Of a stretch of 56,839 nt of DNA, positions 25,065 to 33,691 are shown in pieces (position 1 is the stretch's first letter; the number at the start of each line of letters is the position of its first letter). Below the pieces are notes generated by a model. It was not told the origin of the DNA. It did not search any database and was given only the letters and a program-made list of their open reading frames with translations. The DNA is from an uncultured Eubacteriales bacterium (GTDB lineage Bacteria > Bacillota > Clostridia > Oscillospirales > Acutalibacteraceae): the NCBI GenBank assembly GCA_934525065.1, contig CAKSYX010000011.1, forward strand, positions 1-56,839. The letters run 5' to 3'. The position numbers were made by a program, and so were the translations under genes.

Positions 25065-26333
25065 TCAAAAAGCGATAAATACAGAAAACTCATTGTTCTG
25101 TGCGTTATATGACCACTCAAAGGTTCCGCGATACTTCTTGACGATTTTTTTCATGCTGTTTACGCCGAGGCCATGAAAGCCAGAGCCTTGCTTTGTAGTT
25201 ATCAGACAGTCATCCAAAGTTTCAGGTGCTATGTCGCAAGAATTTGTGCACGTCAATATTTCAAATCCATTTACATGATTTAATGATAAGTCAATTTTCT
25301 TGCTCTTTGAGGCCATTGCAGCATCAACAGCGTTATCAAGAAGATTTCCGAGCAGGGTCGTCAAGTCCGAAGCTTCAATATGTGAAAGATTAGCAGTCTT
25401 GATTGATACATAAAATTCAATATTTTGAGCTTCACAGATGTATTGATATTTGTTAATCGTCAAATCCAATATTTTATTTTTGGTGTTTCCAAACAAAGAG
25501 TTCTCAACGATTTGGCCATATATCTTGTCAATGTATTCGCTGACTTCCTGATTATTCGCAAGGCACTTTATTGTTGTCAGATGATTTTTTTCATCGTGGA
25601 GGATAGTTTTTAGTTGCTCATTTTGCCTGTCGAGAACAGAATAATATGCAGCATCTGTTGCGGCGCGGATGTTTTCATTTTGAGCTTTATAGAGTTCATT
25701 TAACTCTTTGTTTGTTTTTCCGTAAAACACATACGTAAGCAGGATTGAAGCAACAATAGCAAAACCTGCACCGCTGATCATGTAATTAACATGGTTTGGA
25801 AGGTGAACACTCATGGATATGATGTAAAGTGTATAGAGAACTACTGTTGAAGCAATAGGAAAGAGAAACAAGAAAAACGGTGTTTTTTTCATTCTATTTT
25901 TCTGCAGTACATGTCCGACCGAAGAAGTTATAATTAAATAAATTGTTCTGCTGAATAGTGTTGCTAATAGACATGCACTAAAAGAAGATTTGAACGAATT
26001 GATTCCCCCACCGGTGCTGAATGAAGTCAGCAGAATAACAATGAATTCAGCGGCCGTGAGCGATACAGTTAAAAATAACGCAGAGAAAATTACGTCTTTG
26101 ATTTTGCACCTATAAAATAATAGACCAAAAGCAAAGTTAAAAATTGTACCCGTAGCAATGTTTACCATTGTTGAATTGAATGCAAAATACATGATAAAGA
26201 CCGCAGCGTAGATCAACAGTCCCAGTAAATATGCAGCAAGTTTCTTTCGTTTTGCTTGAAAGACGGTTTCGAAGAATAAAAAAGTAATTGAAAACTCTAC
26301 TATATGACCAATTAGTATTGCAACATTTACCAT
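25065..26333 (-). CDS. agrC: AgrC-like sensor histidine kinase
   Basis: 422-residue membrane kinase of the peptide-sensing HPK10 class. About 200 N-terminal residues form six to seven hydrophobic segments, the expected receptor for a cyclic peptide. They are followed by a coiled linker (KTNKELNELYKAQNENIRAA), the H-box ILHDEKNHL with the phospho-His near residue 246, the N-box LLGNLLDNAVDAA, and a short G-box region HGLGVNSMKKIVKKY. It overlaps agrA by one base (stop/start), so A and C are one operon in the order A then C. It should sense the product of agrD at 27752. Confidence 0.92.
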   Translation of the reverse strand: MVNVAILIGHIVEFSITFLFFETVFQAKRKKLAAYLLGLLIYAAVFIMYFAFNSTMVNIATGTIFNFAFGLLFYRCKIKDVIFSALFLTVSLTAAEFIVILLTSFSTGGGINSFKSSFSACLLATLFSRTIYLIITSSVGHVLQKNRMKKTPFFLFLFPIASTVVLYTLYIISMSVHLPNHVNYMISGAGFAIVASILLTYVFYGKTNKELNELYKAQNENIRAATDAAYYSVLDRQNEQLKTILHDEKNHLTTIKCLANNQEVSEYIDKIYGQIVENSLFGNTKNKILDLTINKYQYICEAQNIEFYVSIKTANLSHIEASDLTTLLGNLLDNAVDAAMASKSKKIDLSLNHVNGFEILTCTNSCDIAPETLDDCLITTKQGSGFHGLGVNSMKKIVKKYRGTFEWSYNAQNNEFSVFIAF

Positions 26334-27031
26334 TACCGTCCTCCGATATAGCTTAAAAATGCTTTTCTGAATTCAGCCTGTTTGCGATATGAAACAGGTA
26401 CTTGATACCTCTTCACCAAAACAACAGAGTCTCTTTGATAATCGGTAATGTAGTTCATATTTACAATAAAGCTTTTATGAATCCGGAAAAAGAAAGATGC
26501 AACCAATTTTGTTCGCCAAAAATCCATTTTATTATCGGAGATGTATTCATTGTCAATTGTTACAACTTTAGTTGAACGACCGACTGTCTCGATGTATACA
26601 ATATCATTTGAAACTAAGCTTTTTGAAGTTTTGCCTTTCTTTAAATAAAAAGTTATAACATTATTGTCAATACACTTGAATGCCTTTTCCAGACCGATTT
26701 TTACCCGCATCGGATCAATAGGTTTTTGGATGTATCTGAATACATTCAAATCCATTGCATCGTCAAGATATTTGTTATACGAAGTAATAATAAAGATTAT
26801 TATGTGAGGATTAAGAGACTTGAGCTTTTTTGCGATATCAATTCCAGTGTATCCGGGCATTTCAATGTCAAGAAATGCTATATCATATCCAGTATCGTTC
26901 TCATAGATTTTCTGACTGTCGTAATATAAATCTATTTCAAAACTAGATACTTCATTACGAATGATTGCTTTTATAATACGTTCGAGTTCATCGACATAGG
27001 CACGATTATCATCACAGATTGCAATTTTCAC
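26333..27031 (-). CDS. agrA: AgrA-like LytTR response regulator
   Basis: 232 residues. The receiver domain has the acidic pair DD at 7-8, the phospho-acceptor Asp55 in FLDIEMPG, Thr/Ser in ITSYNKY and Lys in IQKPIDP. A C-terminal LytTR DNA-binding domain (about 135-232) carries DIVYIETVGRSTKVVT and FFRIHKSFIVNMNYI. LytTR proteins bind two direct half-sites about 21 bp apart, exactly the repeats found at 8561, 27110 and 27607. GAGGTG precedes the ATG. Confidence 0.93.
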   Translation of the reverse strand: MKIAICDDNRAYVDELERIIKAIIRNEVSSFEIDLYYDSQKIYENDTGYDIAFLDIEMPGYTGIDIAKKLKSLNPHIIIFIITSYNKYLDDAMDLNVFRYIQKPIDPMRVKIGLEKAFKCIDNNVITFYLKKGKTSKSLVSNDIVYIETVGRSTKVVTIDNEYISDNKMDFWRTKLVASFFFRIHKSFIVNMNYITDYQRDSVVLVKRYQVPVSYRKQAEFRKAFLSYIGGR

Positions 27032-27060
27032 TCAAACACCTCCAGTTTTGCATGCCAAAT

Positions 27061-27089
27061 AGTATAACACAAATCAAATGGGCGGTCAA
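27061..27089 (-). promoter_or_regulatory. promoter of agrA-agrC
   Basis: On the minus strand: TTGACC (27084-27089), 17-base spacer, TATACT (27061-27066), about 30 bases before the agrA start. The LytTR direct repeat lies some 20 bases further upstream. Confidence 0.75.
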
Positions 27090-27109
27090 ACCTGTTAATC
27101 GGCAATTGA

Positions 27110-27140
27110 TGTGCAGTTTTGTGTATATAATTGTGCAGTT
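27110..27140. promoter_or_regulatory. LytTR-type direct repeat at agrAC
   Basis: TGTGCAGTT at 27110-27118 and again at 27132-27140, an exact 22-base period. It is close to the staphylococcal AgrA half-site ACAGTT. It lies between the HTH gene and the agrAC promoter, so it may give autoregulation. Confidence 0.75.
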
Positions 27141-27157
27141 GCGTCGCTGAATACCAA

Positions 27158-27484
27158 TTAATTCTGACGATGAATATAGCAATCCAATAATTGCCAAAGT
27201 GTACTTTGCTCTTCGACGGATAAGGTTGCAATCATATCAACAGTGTTTTCATTTATGGACGTTTTTAGGATGCCGGATAGAAAATAGTCGGCATTGCATT
27301 CTAGAATATTGCACAGAAGTATAAAATTGCTTAATTTTGGAAAGCTTTTCCCATTCTCAATATTGGATACTTGATTGTCAGAAATGCCTAGTTTTTCGGC
27401 GAGCTCAGATTGTTTAATGCAGAGTTCTTTTCTCCTCTGCATAATTCGTGTTCCTAAAATTTTTTTAATACTTTTATCGTTCAT
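27158..27484 (-). CDS. HTH XRE-family transcriptional regulator
   Basis: 108 residues. The N-terminal Cro/CI-type helix-turn-helix is at about 12-66 (RRKELCIKQSELAEKLGISD, QVSNIENGKSFPKLSNFILL), followed by a short C-terminal helix that may dimerise. AGGTGAT precedes the ATG; a TTGTTC/GATAAT pair lies upstream. It stands between agrA and the divergent agrD-agrB pair, so it is a candidate second regulator of the module. The palindrome at 8849 is a possible but untested target. Confidence 0.85.
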   Translation of the reverse strand: MNDKSIKKILGTRIMQRRKELCIKQSELAEKLGISDNQVSNIENGKSFPKLSNFILLCNILECNADYFLSGILKTSINENTVDMIATLSVEEQSTLWQLLDCYIHRQN

Positions 27485-27606
27485 ACTATCACCTAAGAAA
27501 GATTATCATTTTGGAGATAAACAGTGAACAAAATTTGATTTACATATCTAAATTTAATTTGTATTATATGAGCTGACATGCGATGAATTAAATCCTATTT
27601 TGAATT

Positions 27607-27679
27607 TGTGCACTTTTGGTGATATAATCGTGCACAATTGACAATATAATTGACTTGGATTTAAGAATTAATTATCATG
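27607..27679 (+). promoter_or_regulatory. LytTR repeat and promoter of agrD-agrB
   Basis: Half-sites TGTGCACTT (27607) and CGTGCACAA (27629), 22 bases apart, each containing the palindrome GTGCAC. Two overlapping promoters follow: TTGACA at 27638, and TTGACT (27651-27656), 17-base spacer, TATCAT (27674-27679). This is the expected position for AgrA-driven autoinduction of peptide production. Confidence 0.75.
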
Positions 27680-27751
27680 CAAATGAAGTGCAACGTGTTG
27701 CGCTAAACTTTATGAAAGGGCAATATAAGACTTATTGCTATAGGTGAAAAA

Positions 27752-27901
27752 ATGAAAGTATTTGGCAAAAAGACAGTTAAAGCTATTGTGGCAATGGCTA
27801 AAAAAGGTGTAAAGGATGACATTAATTCAACAGGCTCACCTTGGATTTATCAACCAAAGCTTCCCAAGAATGCTCAACAGTTTAAGAAAAACAGCAAATG
27901 A
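27752..27901 (+). CDS. agrD: AgrD-type cyclic peptide pheromone precursor
   Basis: 49-residue peptide. Residues 1-20 form a basic amphipathic helix (MKVFGKKTVKAIVAMAKKGV), as in AgrD leaders. The core TGSPWIYQPKLPKN matches the clostridial AgrD pattern of a nucleophile, four residues and then YxPxxP, but with Ser29 where most have Cys. A five-residue lactone ring S-P-W-I-Y is predicted, not a thiolactone. AGGTG precedes the ATG. The stop overlaps the agrB ATG (ATGA). A LytTR repeat lies upstream. Processing by AgrB and sensing by AgrC follow from family knowledge. Confidence 0.88.
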   Translation: MKVFGKKTVKAIVAMAKKGVKDDINSTGSPWIYQPKLPKNAQQFKKNSK

Positions 27902-28485
27902 TTTATCAAATTGCTACAAAATTAGCAATTAAGCTATCACAAAGCGAATATATCGACAAAGATGAAATTGAACTTGTAACTTATGGAATGTTTTCAGTCA
28001 TTTCAAAAATAATGTATGGAGTGATTAGTTTTGTCATTGGCATAGCATGTAAATGCCCTGCTGAAAGTATTTGCTTTTATTTGAGTTTTCTATATCTGAA
28101 AAAGTATGCTGGCGGAATCCATGCAAAAACAGAATTTAGATGCTTTTTACTATCGGTTTCTTCGATAGCTGTATCAATGCTTATGATAACTTTTTCAAAG
28201 AAGTTTATATCTACAGAAATTACAGTATTCATGCTGTTTATAATTTCATGTGTGTTAATTATTTGTCTTTCACCTGTTCCATCAAAAGAAAGAATGTTAG
28301 ACGAAAATGAGTGCATAAGATATAATCGCATATCAAAGTGTAGAGTGTTTTCTGTGATTGTGGTAAGTCTGTTAATGTGTATTTTTCAGATCAAATACGT
28401 TTGCCTGTCAATAAAAGTGGCTACAATTTTGGTTGGTACTTTGTTGACAATGGGGAAAATGAGATACAGGAAAACTGCTATATGA
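27898..28485 (+). CDS. agrB: AgrB-like pheromone-processing membrane peptidase
   Basis: 195 residues, typical AgrB size, with about five hydrophobic segments. The catalytic pair is visible as GGIHAKTEFRC: His75 and Cys82, seven residues apart as in staphylococcal AgrB (77 and 84). It removes the AgrD tail and closes the ring. The ATG overlaps the agrD stop, coupling dosage of peptide and processor. The order D then B is opposite to Staphylococcus but common in Clostridia. Confidence 0.93.
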   Translation: MIYQIATKLAIKLSQSEYIDKDEIELVTYGMFSVISKIMYGVISFVIGIACKCPAESICFYLSFLYLKKYAGGIHAKTEFRCFLLSVSSIAVSMLMITFSKKFISTEITVFMLFIISCVLIICLSPVPSKERMLDENECIRYNRISKCRVFSVIVVSLLMCIFQIKYVCLSIKVATILVGTLLTMGKMRYRKTAI

Positions 28486-28496
28486 TGGTTATGTAT

Positions 28497-28534
28497 GGTG
28501 CTTTGCATACAAAAGTGTGCAAGGCACCATTTTG
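28497..28534 (+). terminator. terminator after agrB
   Basis: GGTGCTTTGCA and TGCAAGGCACC form a stem of about 11 bp, with one bulge, followed by ATTTTGT. It ends the agrD-agrB transcript. Confidence 0.7.
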
Positions 28535-28843
28535 TAATGGAGTAAAAATGTTGTTATATGCTTTGAAAATCTTAATGCGGCGTTATACATATAAACCTTG
28601 AGTATTCGTTGTTAGGAAAAAATAATGGTTGTGATGAAACAGCATTTTTGCGCGAATTCTGTGCAGTTTTGAAACCAAGCTTGATTATAGAAGGTCTAGT
28701 GTAATAGTATCAATAGCACAAAGATTTTAAATGACATATACATTGATGTATGAGAATTAAGAGGTGAGCTGATGTTTTTGTATGGTTAATTTTTGGGAAA
28801 GAAATGAGCTTACATGACTTGAGATAGTGTTTGTTAAACACAA
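28535..28843 (+). promoter_or_regulatory. upstream region of the second RHS gene with one LytTR half-site
   Basis: A single good half-site, TGTGCAGTT, is at 28660-28668, with only a degenerate partner on either side. A five-codon frame with a good binding site (GAGGTG, ATG at 28772) precedes the RHS frame. I see no full-length gene. It looks like the promoter region of an RHS gene whose 5' coding part was lost. Confidence 0.45.
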
Positions 28844-31064
28844 TTGTCTAAGATATCACATTATTTCTATGATGCCTACGGCAATTTAACCAATCGCGAT
28901 TTTAACGGTTATTATTTCACATACAACACCCTCGGCAGCATTTTAACGGTAAGTGTGGATAAAGACCTGAACGACTCTGTTGATAGCGAGGTTCTTGTAA
29001 ATTATACTTATACTGGAGCTGACCAGAAGCCTTCCTCTGTTCTGTATGCGAACGGTCAGACACTCAATTATGAGTATGATACCAAAGGCGAACTGATTGC
29101 AGTTAAGCAGGGAGAAGAAACAAAGTTCAGTTATTCACAGTCGGATGAGGACAAAACCACAACTCTTGCTGACAATATCAACAATTTGATTAAAATATTT
29201 GAAGACAGCAAGGTAACTGTAAAGACAAGTGACGAAACTACGACGCTTTATTCAGTTGAAATGCTTGTTCAGGACGAAGAAGTTGAAAACAGCTTCAACG
29301 GTGTAAGAACAACCGTCGGTGACAGGGTGTATACCTTAAAGACGGAAGAAGAGAAAGATTCTTTCCTGATCGGTGAAACAGAAGCGTTCACAAAAACTTA
29401 TGAGAATGATTATGCCGGCAATCTTTGGAGAGTGAATACGGCTAATGCTGTTGCAACCGAGTACGGCTATAACAAAAACGGCAATATTTCAACATTGAAG
29501 AACAGTCTTAACGGCCTTGTTCAGAATTTTGGCTATGGCTATGATGATGCGGGCAATATTACAACTGAAACACTCAATGCCGTCAGAAGTGATGAAGTTG
29601 GTTCAACGGTCGAAACCAACGAAAACAACCCATTATACCTATGACAGCAAAAAACAATTGGTCGCTTCTGAAAACGATTCGGTAAGATATACTTATTCTT
29701 ATGACAGCAGGGGTAATATACTTTCAAAGAAAGAATACACTGTAACTCTTGACGGTAACAATGAAAAAGTATATACTGAAACAGAAAGTGACAGCTATAC
29801 CTATGATGAAACTTGGAAAGACAAGCTGACAAGCTACAACGGACAGACAATCACCTATGATGCAAGCGGCAATCCGCTTAATTACATGGGTCATAACCTG
29901 TCATGGACAATGGGCAGACAGCTTGCCTCGTTTGACGGTATTGCGTATACGTACAACGAAACCGGTATCAGAACAAGCAAAACGGTTGATAATGTAACCA
30001 CGACTTATTACCTTGATAAAACGAACATTATTGAGCAAATAACAGGTAATACGGTTCTTCACTTCTATTATGACAGTAATGATGAAGTAATAGGTTTTGA
30101 GTATAATGGTGACAGCTATTATTATGTGAAGAATGCAACGGGTGACGTTGTCGGTATTGCTGACAGTGCCGGTAATCTTATTGCAAGTTATGCCTATGAC
30201 CCATGGGGCAAGATAACATCAATCAGCGGCTCAAATCTTGAAATTGCAAATTTGAATCCGTTCAGATACAGGTCATATTACTATGATACTGAAACCGGAT
30301 TCTATTACTTGCAGTCAAGATACTACGACCCGGAAGTCGGCAGGTTCATCAACTGCGATGATGTGAATTATATAGGGTTGACGGAATCTGAAATTTCGTA
30401 TAATCCGTTTGCTTATTGTGAGAATGAGCCGGTGAAGAATAGTGATGAAAATGGTCGTATTTCTCAAAAGTGGATAAATATTGCAAAGGTTGCAGGCGTG
30501 TGCGCGTTTATTGTTGCAATTGCTGCAGTTGGAACATTAGTGGGTGGTCCAGCCGGAGCTATTATTTGCAACATAGCTTGGGCTGGCTCAATCGGATGTG
30601 TTTATGGGTACATCGTGGGATCTATACAGGACTATAGGTTATATGGATGGAGCGGCATTGGTGGGACAAACTCTGCTAATTATTGTGTATCTATGGCTTT
30701 GTTCTACATGTATAGTGAACTTAGTGCGGCAGTTGCAAATGGAATTTTAAAATGCTGTTCAGACCGTGCTATAAAAAGTATAGATGATTTAATCAGTACA
30801 TCGAATTTTATAAGGAAAACTAAGGGCAATTCATTGATATATTCTAAGTCGGGAGGTTTTAGAAAGGCAAAATCAGATTTTAACAAGCTGAAAAAATACG
30901 CTAACATGAGAGGTGTTGAAACGCTTAAAAATTCAAAGTTTCGCGGATATAAGGGAAAAATAGGACTCATAAATGTAGTTCTGCGTTCAGGAAGTAAAAG
31001 CGGCGAAGCGACAATTGAAATTCAATTCACAAGCAAGAAGATTATAAAAATTAGATATAATTAA
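28844..31064 (+). pseudogene. second RHS gene: 5'-truncated, frameshifted, BECR-like toxin tip
   Basis: The first frame (28844-29644) starts in the middle of YD repeats with no signal peptide. The second frame carries on from about 29625 (HYTYDSKKQLVASE) after a one-base shift. The core reads NLNPFRYRSYYYDTETGFYY and SRYYDPEVGRF, distinct from the first RHS lineage. After a hydrophobic pretoxin comes a tip with GGFRKAKSDFNKL, NVVLRSGSKSGEATIEIQF and KIIKIRYN. The pattern RxGSxSG..TxEIQ..IKIRY resembles BECR-fold RNase toxins. The tip itself is intact and could be used as a cassette. Confidence 0.75.
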
Positions 31065-31091
31065 AATAAGACAAAGAAACGAGGAAACCAG

Positions 31092-31496
31092 ATGTGGAGA
31101 ACATTTGTTGAATACGACAATAAAAAAACTCGACTTTATTTTGATAGCATAAAGTTTATTGATCATAAGCATGCTTTTGTGTTTTATACTGATTCAGAAG
31201 ATGAAGAGTGTCATGTTATTATTGACGGAAATGTTCACGCTTGTCGTTTGACTAATGAGTGCTATGCTTTATCGTATAATGACAAGTATATTACAAAAAA
31301 GGATATAAGGTGTAGTATATTAAAATCACTTATTTGCTATACTGAAGAAAGTGAGTATATTGATTGGTTTAGAAGAACAAGTTGTACAAAATGTGACGAT
31401 ATTTTATATCATTTTTACATTGATGCAGAAGAATATTTGGTCGAGTTTATAACCGATGAAATGCCAATTTTTTCCAAAGTTCACAAGAATATTTAA
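31092..31496 (+). CDS. putative immunity protein for the second RHS toxin
   Basis: 134 residues, 27 bases after the toxin stop, preceded by GAGGAAACC. Acidic, Cys-rich in its second half (TSCTKCDDI), soluble. I do not recognise the family. The position directly after a toxin tip is the only functional evidence. Confidence 0.65.
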   Translation: MWRTFVEYDNKKTRLYFDSIKFIDHKHAFVFYTDSEDEECHVIIDGNVHACRLTNECYALSYNDKYITKKDIRCSILKSLICYTEESEYIDWFRRTSCTKCDDILYHFYIDAEEYLVEFITDEMPIFSKVHKNI

Positions 31497-31805
31497 GCCA
31501 AGATATATAAAGTGCAATTGTAATTTATCGTTTACATATGAGCTTTTCATTTTAAATTTTTTAAAACATCACATCGGTGAATAATATCCACATTATCACA
31601 CCATGCGGATTCAAATATCCTCAGTTACACCTATGATGAAACCGGTATCAGAACAAGCAAAACGGTTAATAATGTTACAACGACTTATTACCTTGATGGA
31701 ACGAACATTATTGAGCAAATAACAGGTAATGCGGTTCTTCACTTCTATTATGACAGTAATGATGAAATAATAGGTTTTGAGTATAATAGCGATAACTATT
31801 ATTAT

Positions 31806-32708
31806 GTGAAGAATGCTATGGGTGACATCTTAGGTATTGCCGATAGTGCCGGTAATCTTATTGCAAGTTATACCTATGACCCGTGGGGCAAAGTGTTGTC
31901 GGTAACCGGGTCTGATATAGCAATCGGAAATCTTAACCCATTCCGTTATCGTGGCTATTATTATGATGCCGAAACCAGATTGTACTATTTGCAGAGCCGC
32001 TATTATGACCCGGAAGTCGGCAGGTTCATCAACTGCGATGATGTGAATTATATCGGTACTACAGGCTCAGAGATCTCGTATAACCCATTTGCTTATTGTG
32101 AGAATGAACCGGTGAATGATAGTGATCCAACTGGAACTTTGAGTCTACAGAACTATAAACAAAATTGGTTTACGAGAATACTACAGCGTTTCTTTGGCGC
32201 CAATTTATTTAATAGGGAAAGAACTTTTGAATTCAATAGATTTGGAATTAAACTTGTAATTAGTACGATTGTTTCAAGCGTTTCTATGTATCCGGATGCA
32301 CTCTTCAAAATTGAAGGAGATAAACTGAAGATGTCTGCGGGAGGAATTTCTATTGCCCTCAATGGGGGTGAAGCTGTTGCATCAGTTGGATTTACCTATA
32401 TGAATACAACATTGGAAATGGTAAACAAATTGGCAAGAAGATCAATGGCAATTGGTTTCTCTTTAACACAGTGGGTAAAGAGCAAAAGAGGAAATATGAA
32501 ATTTAGTGTAGGATTTAAGGTAATGTTAGAAATTACTTATATTGCACTTTCTGCTATGGCGGTTACAGTTGTTGCTGCATCATATGTTCTCCCACCAATA
32601 AAAGTTCTACTTGTTCAAACAGCAAAGTTGATTATGGGTATATATAAAAATCCAGCAGTTCTTATTCCTGTAGGAAGGGTCTTAATTAACTGTTTGTCAA
32701 AGGCCTGA
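31806..32708 (+). CDS. orphan RHS cassette of the second lineage, membrane-active tip
   Basis: The 300-codon open frame starts at an internal ATG. Homology to the second RHS lineage begins near 31611 (SYTYDETGIRTSKTV) without any start or binding site, so it is a silent cassette. The core is NLNPFRYRGYYYDAETRLYY and SRYYDPEVGRF. The tip of about 190 residues has no nuclease-like motif. It carries an amphipathic middle part and two hydrophobic stretches (MLEITYIALSAMAVTVVAAS and a C-terminal one), which suggests pore formation. The membrane-anchored partner downstream fits that. Confidence 0.65.
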   Translation: MKNAMGDILGIADSAGNLIASYTYDPWGKVLSVTGSDIAIGNLNPFRYRGYYYDAETRLYYLQSRYYDPEVGRFINCDDVNYIGTTGSEISYNPFAYCENEPVNDSDPTGTLSLQNYKQNWFTRILQRFFGANLFNRERTFEFNRFGIKLVISTIVSSVSMYPDALFKIEGDKLKMSAGGISIALNGGEAVASVGFTYMNTTLEMVNKLARRSMAIGFSLTQWVKSKRGNMKFSVGFKVMLEITYIALSAMAVTVVAASYVLPPIKVLLVQTAKLIMGIYKNPAVLIPVGRVLINCLSKA

Positions 32709-32728
32709 TGAAAGGAGTGCGGCACATT

Positions 32729-33289
32729 ATGAAGAAAAGAGATGTAATTATAGTCTCTGTTTGTCTAATTGTTTTTCTTGTAGCGGGTGTTTTTGAGTTA
32801 ATAGACAAAAAGAACAGTGCTCCAAAAACACTTGAAGAAAGCATAATTTATGCATTAAGATCCGATGATGAATCTGCTGACAATCCTGTTCCCAAGCGTT
32901 TGGATTCTAAAATTGAGACAAATGACGGATATATTTGTGTGGCTGAGACATTATCGGAAGAAAAAGCTCTGATTTTTGGATACATTATCGTTGAAAAAAA
33001 TGGTAAAATCAGTTGCAAAGGTCACAGTATGTCAAGTGTCGAACTTTCACTTTACAATGATGATTATGAATGGTTCAGAAGATTAAAAATACTGAATTTT
33101 AGCAAAACAAATTTTTATTATAATTGCTTTCCGTATGATGAAAACATAAGTATTTACGCCAATGGAGAAAAACTGCCTATATATACTTTTGATCTAAGTT
33201 TTAATGGAAAAGATTATAAAATGGGATTTTGTTTTGTACGCTCAGAAAAAGAGCCGGAGGTTACTGTAAAAAACGGCAATAATGTATAG
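32729..33289 (+). CDS. membrane-anchored immunity-type protein
   Basis: ATG at 32729 is preferred because AAGGAG lies upstream; an in-frame ATG at 32708 overlaps the toxin stop. The protein has 186 residues: a single N-terminal membrane anchor (VIIVSVCLIVFLVAGVFELI, about 5-24) and an extracytoplasmic domain. An immunity protein outside the membrane is what would be needed against a pore-former or envelope-acting toxin. Role inferred from position and topology. Confidence 0.65.
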   Translation: MKKRDVIIVSVCLIVFLVAGVFELIDKKNSAPKTLEESIIYALRSDDESADNPVPKRLDSKIETNDGYICVAETLSEEKALIFGYIIVEKNGKISCKGHSMSSVELSLYNDDYEWFRRLKILNFSKTNFYYNCFPYDENISIYANGEKLPIYTFDLSFNGKDYKMGFCFVRSEKEPEVTVKNGNNV

Positions 33290-33384
33290 TCGATTAGCGG
33301 CATTGTGCGGTTCTCATACCTTCACTTTTCCACAGACCTGTCATGTGTTGGCAGGTCTGTGAGGTCAACATAATAAACCTATAA

Positions 33385-33418
33385 CAGCTCAAGTGAGTTT
33401 GCTTGAGCTGCTATTTTT
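33385..33418 (+). terminator. intrinsic terminator
   Basis: CAGCTCAAG and CTTGAGCTG (9 bp) with CTATTTTTAT after the stem. A second hairpin, ACAGACCTG/CAGGTCTGT, lies just upstream at about 33341-33372. Confidence 0.8.
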
Positions 33419-33478
33419 ATACCCTTTTTAGCTTGAAATGTGTAAAATTTCCACTTTATTTCCGAATAGGAGTGAAAA

Positions 33479-33580
33479 ATGACTGATAAAAAATCAAAAA
33501 ATGTATTCGCAATCTGTGAATATCATAAATCGGTGTTTGAGTTGATAGACTTGCAGATAGCTGAGGTGAAGTTCAGATAA
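33479..33580 (+). CDS. small ORF, 33 residues, unknown
   Basis: MTDKKSKNVFAICEYHKSVF and on to EVKFR, preceded by AGGAGTG at good spacing. Charged, no membrane segment. It may be a genuine small gene or the conserved start of a longer lost gene. I do not recognise it. Confidence 0.4.
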   Translation: MTDKKSKNVFAICEYHKSVFELIDLQIAEVKFR

Positions 33581-33635
33581 CTTTACCCCGGCTTTTTTTA
33601 TTGCTCTTTTGGTTTTGTTACATTGCCAAATATCC

Positions 33636-33687
33636 GTAATCTCCGAATTTTTGAAAACTGATGATTTCAAAAATTTAAGGAGATTAC
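33636..33687 (+). promoter_or_regulatory. long hairpin covering the next ribosome binding site
   Basis: GTAATCTCCGAATTTTTGAAA pairs with the downstream TTTCAAAAATT and GGAGATTAC over about 20 bp with a seven-base loop. The downstream arm contains the AAGGAGA binding site of the gene at 33692, so the mRNA should hide that site unless the hairpin is opened. Confidence 0.65.
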
Positions 33688-33691
33688 CACA

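Noticed and set aside
27028..27231. Short minus-strand frames between agrA and the HTH gene
   Set aside because: They cover the agrAC promoter and LytTR repeat and have no binding site or family features.
28554..28601. Small plus-strand peptide frame after agrB (MLLYALKILMRRYTYKP)
   Set aside because: No clear ribosome binding site and located beyond the agrB terminator. A second pheromone was considered, but it lacks the AgrD pattern.
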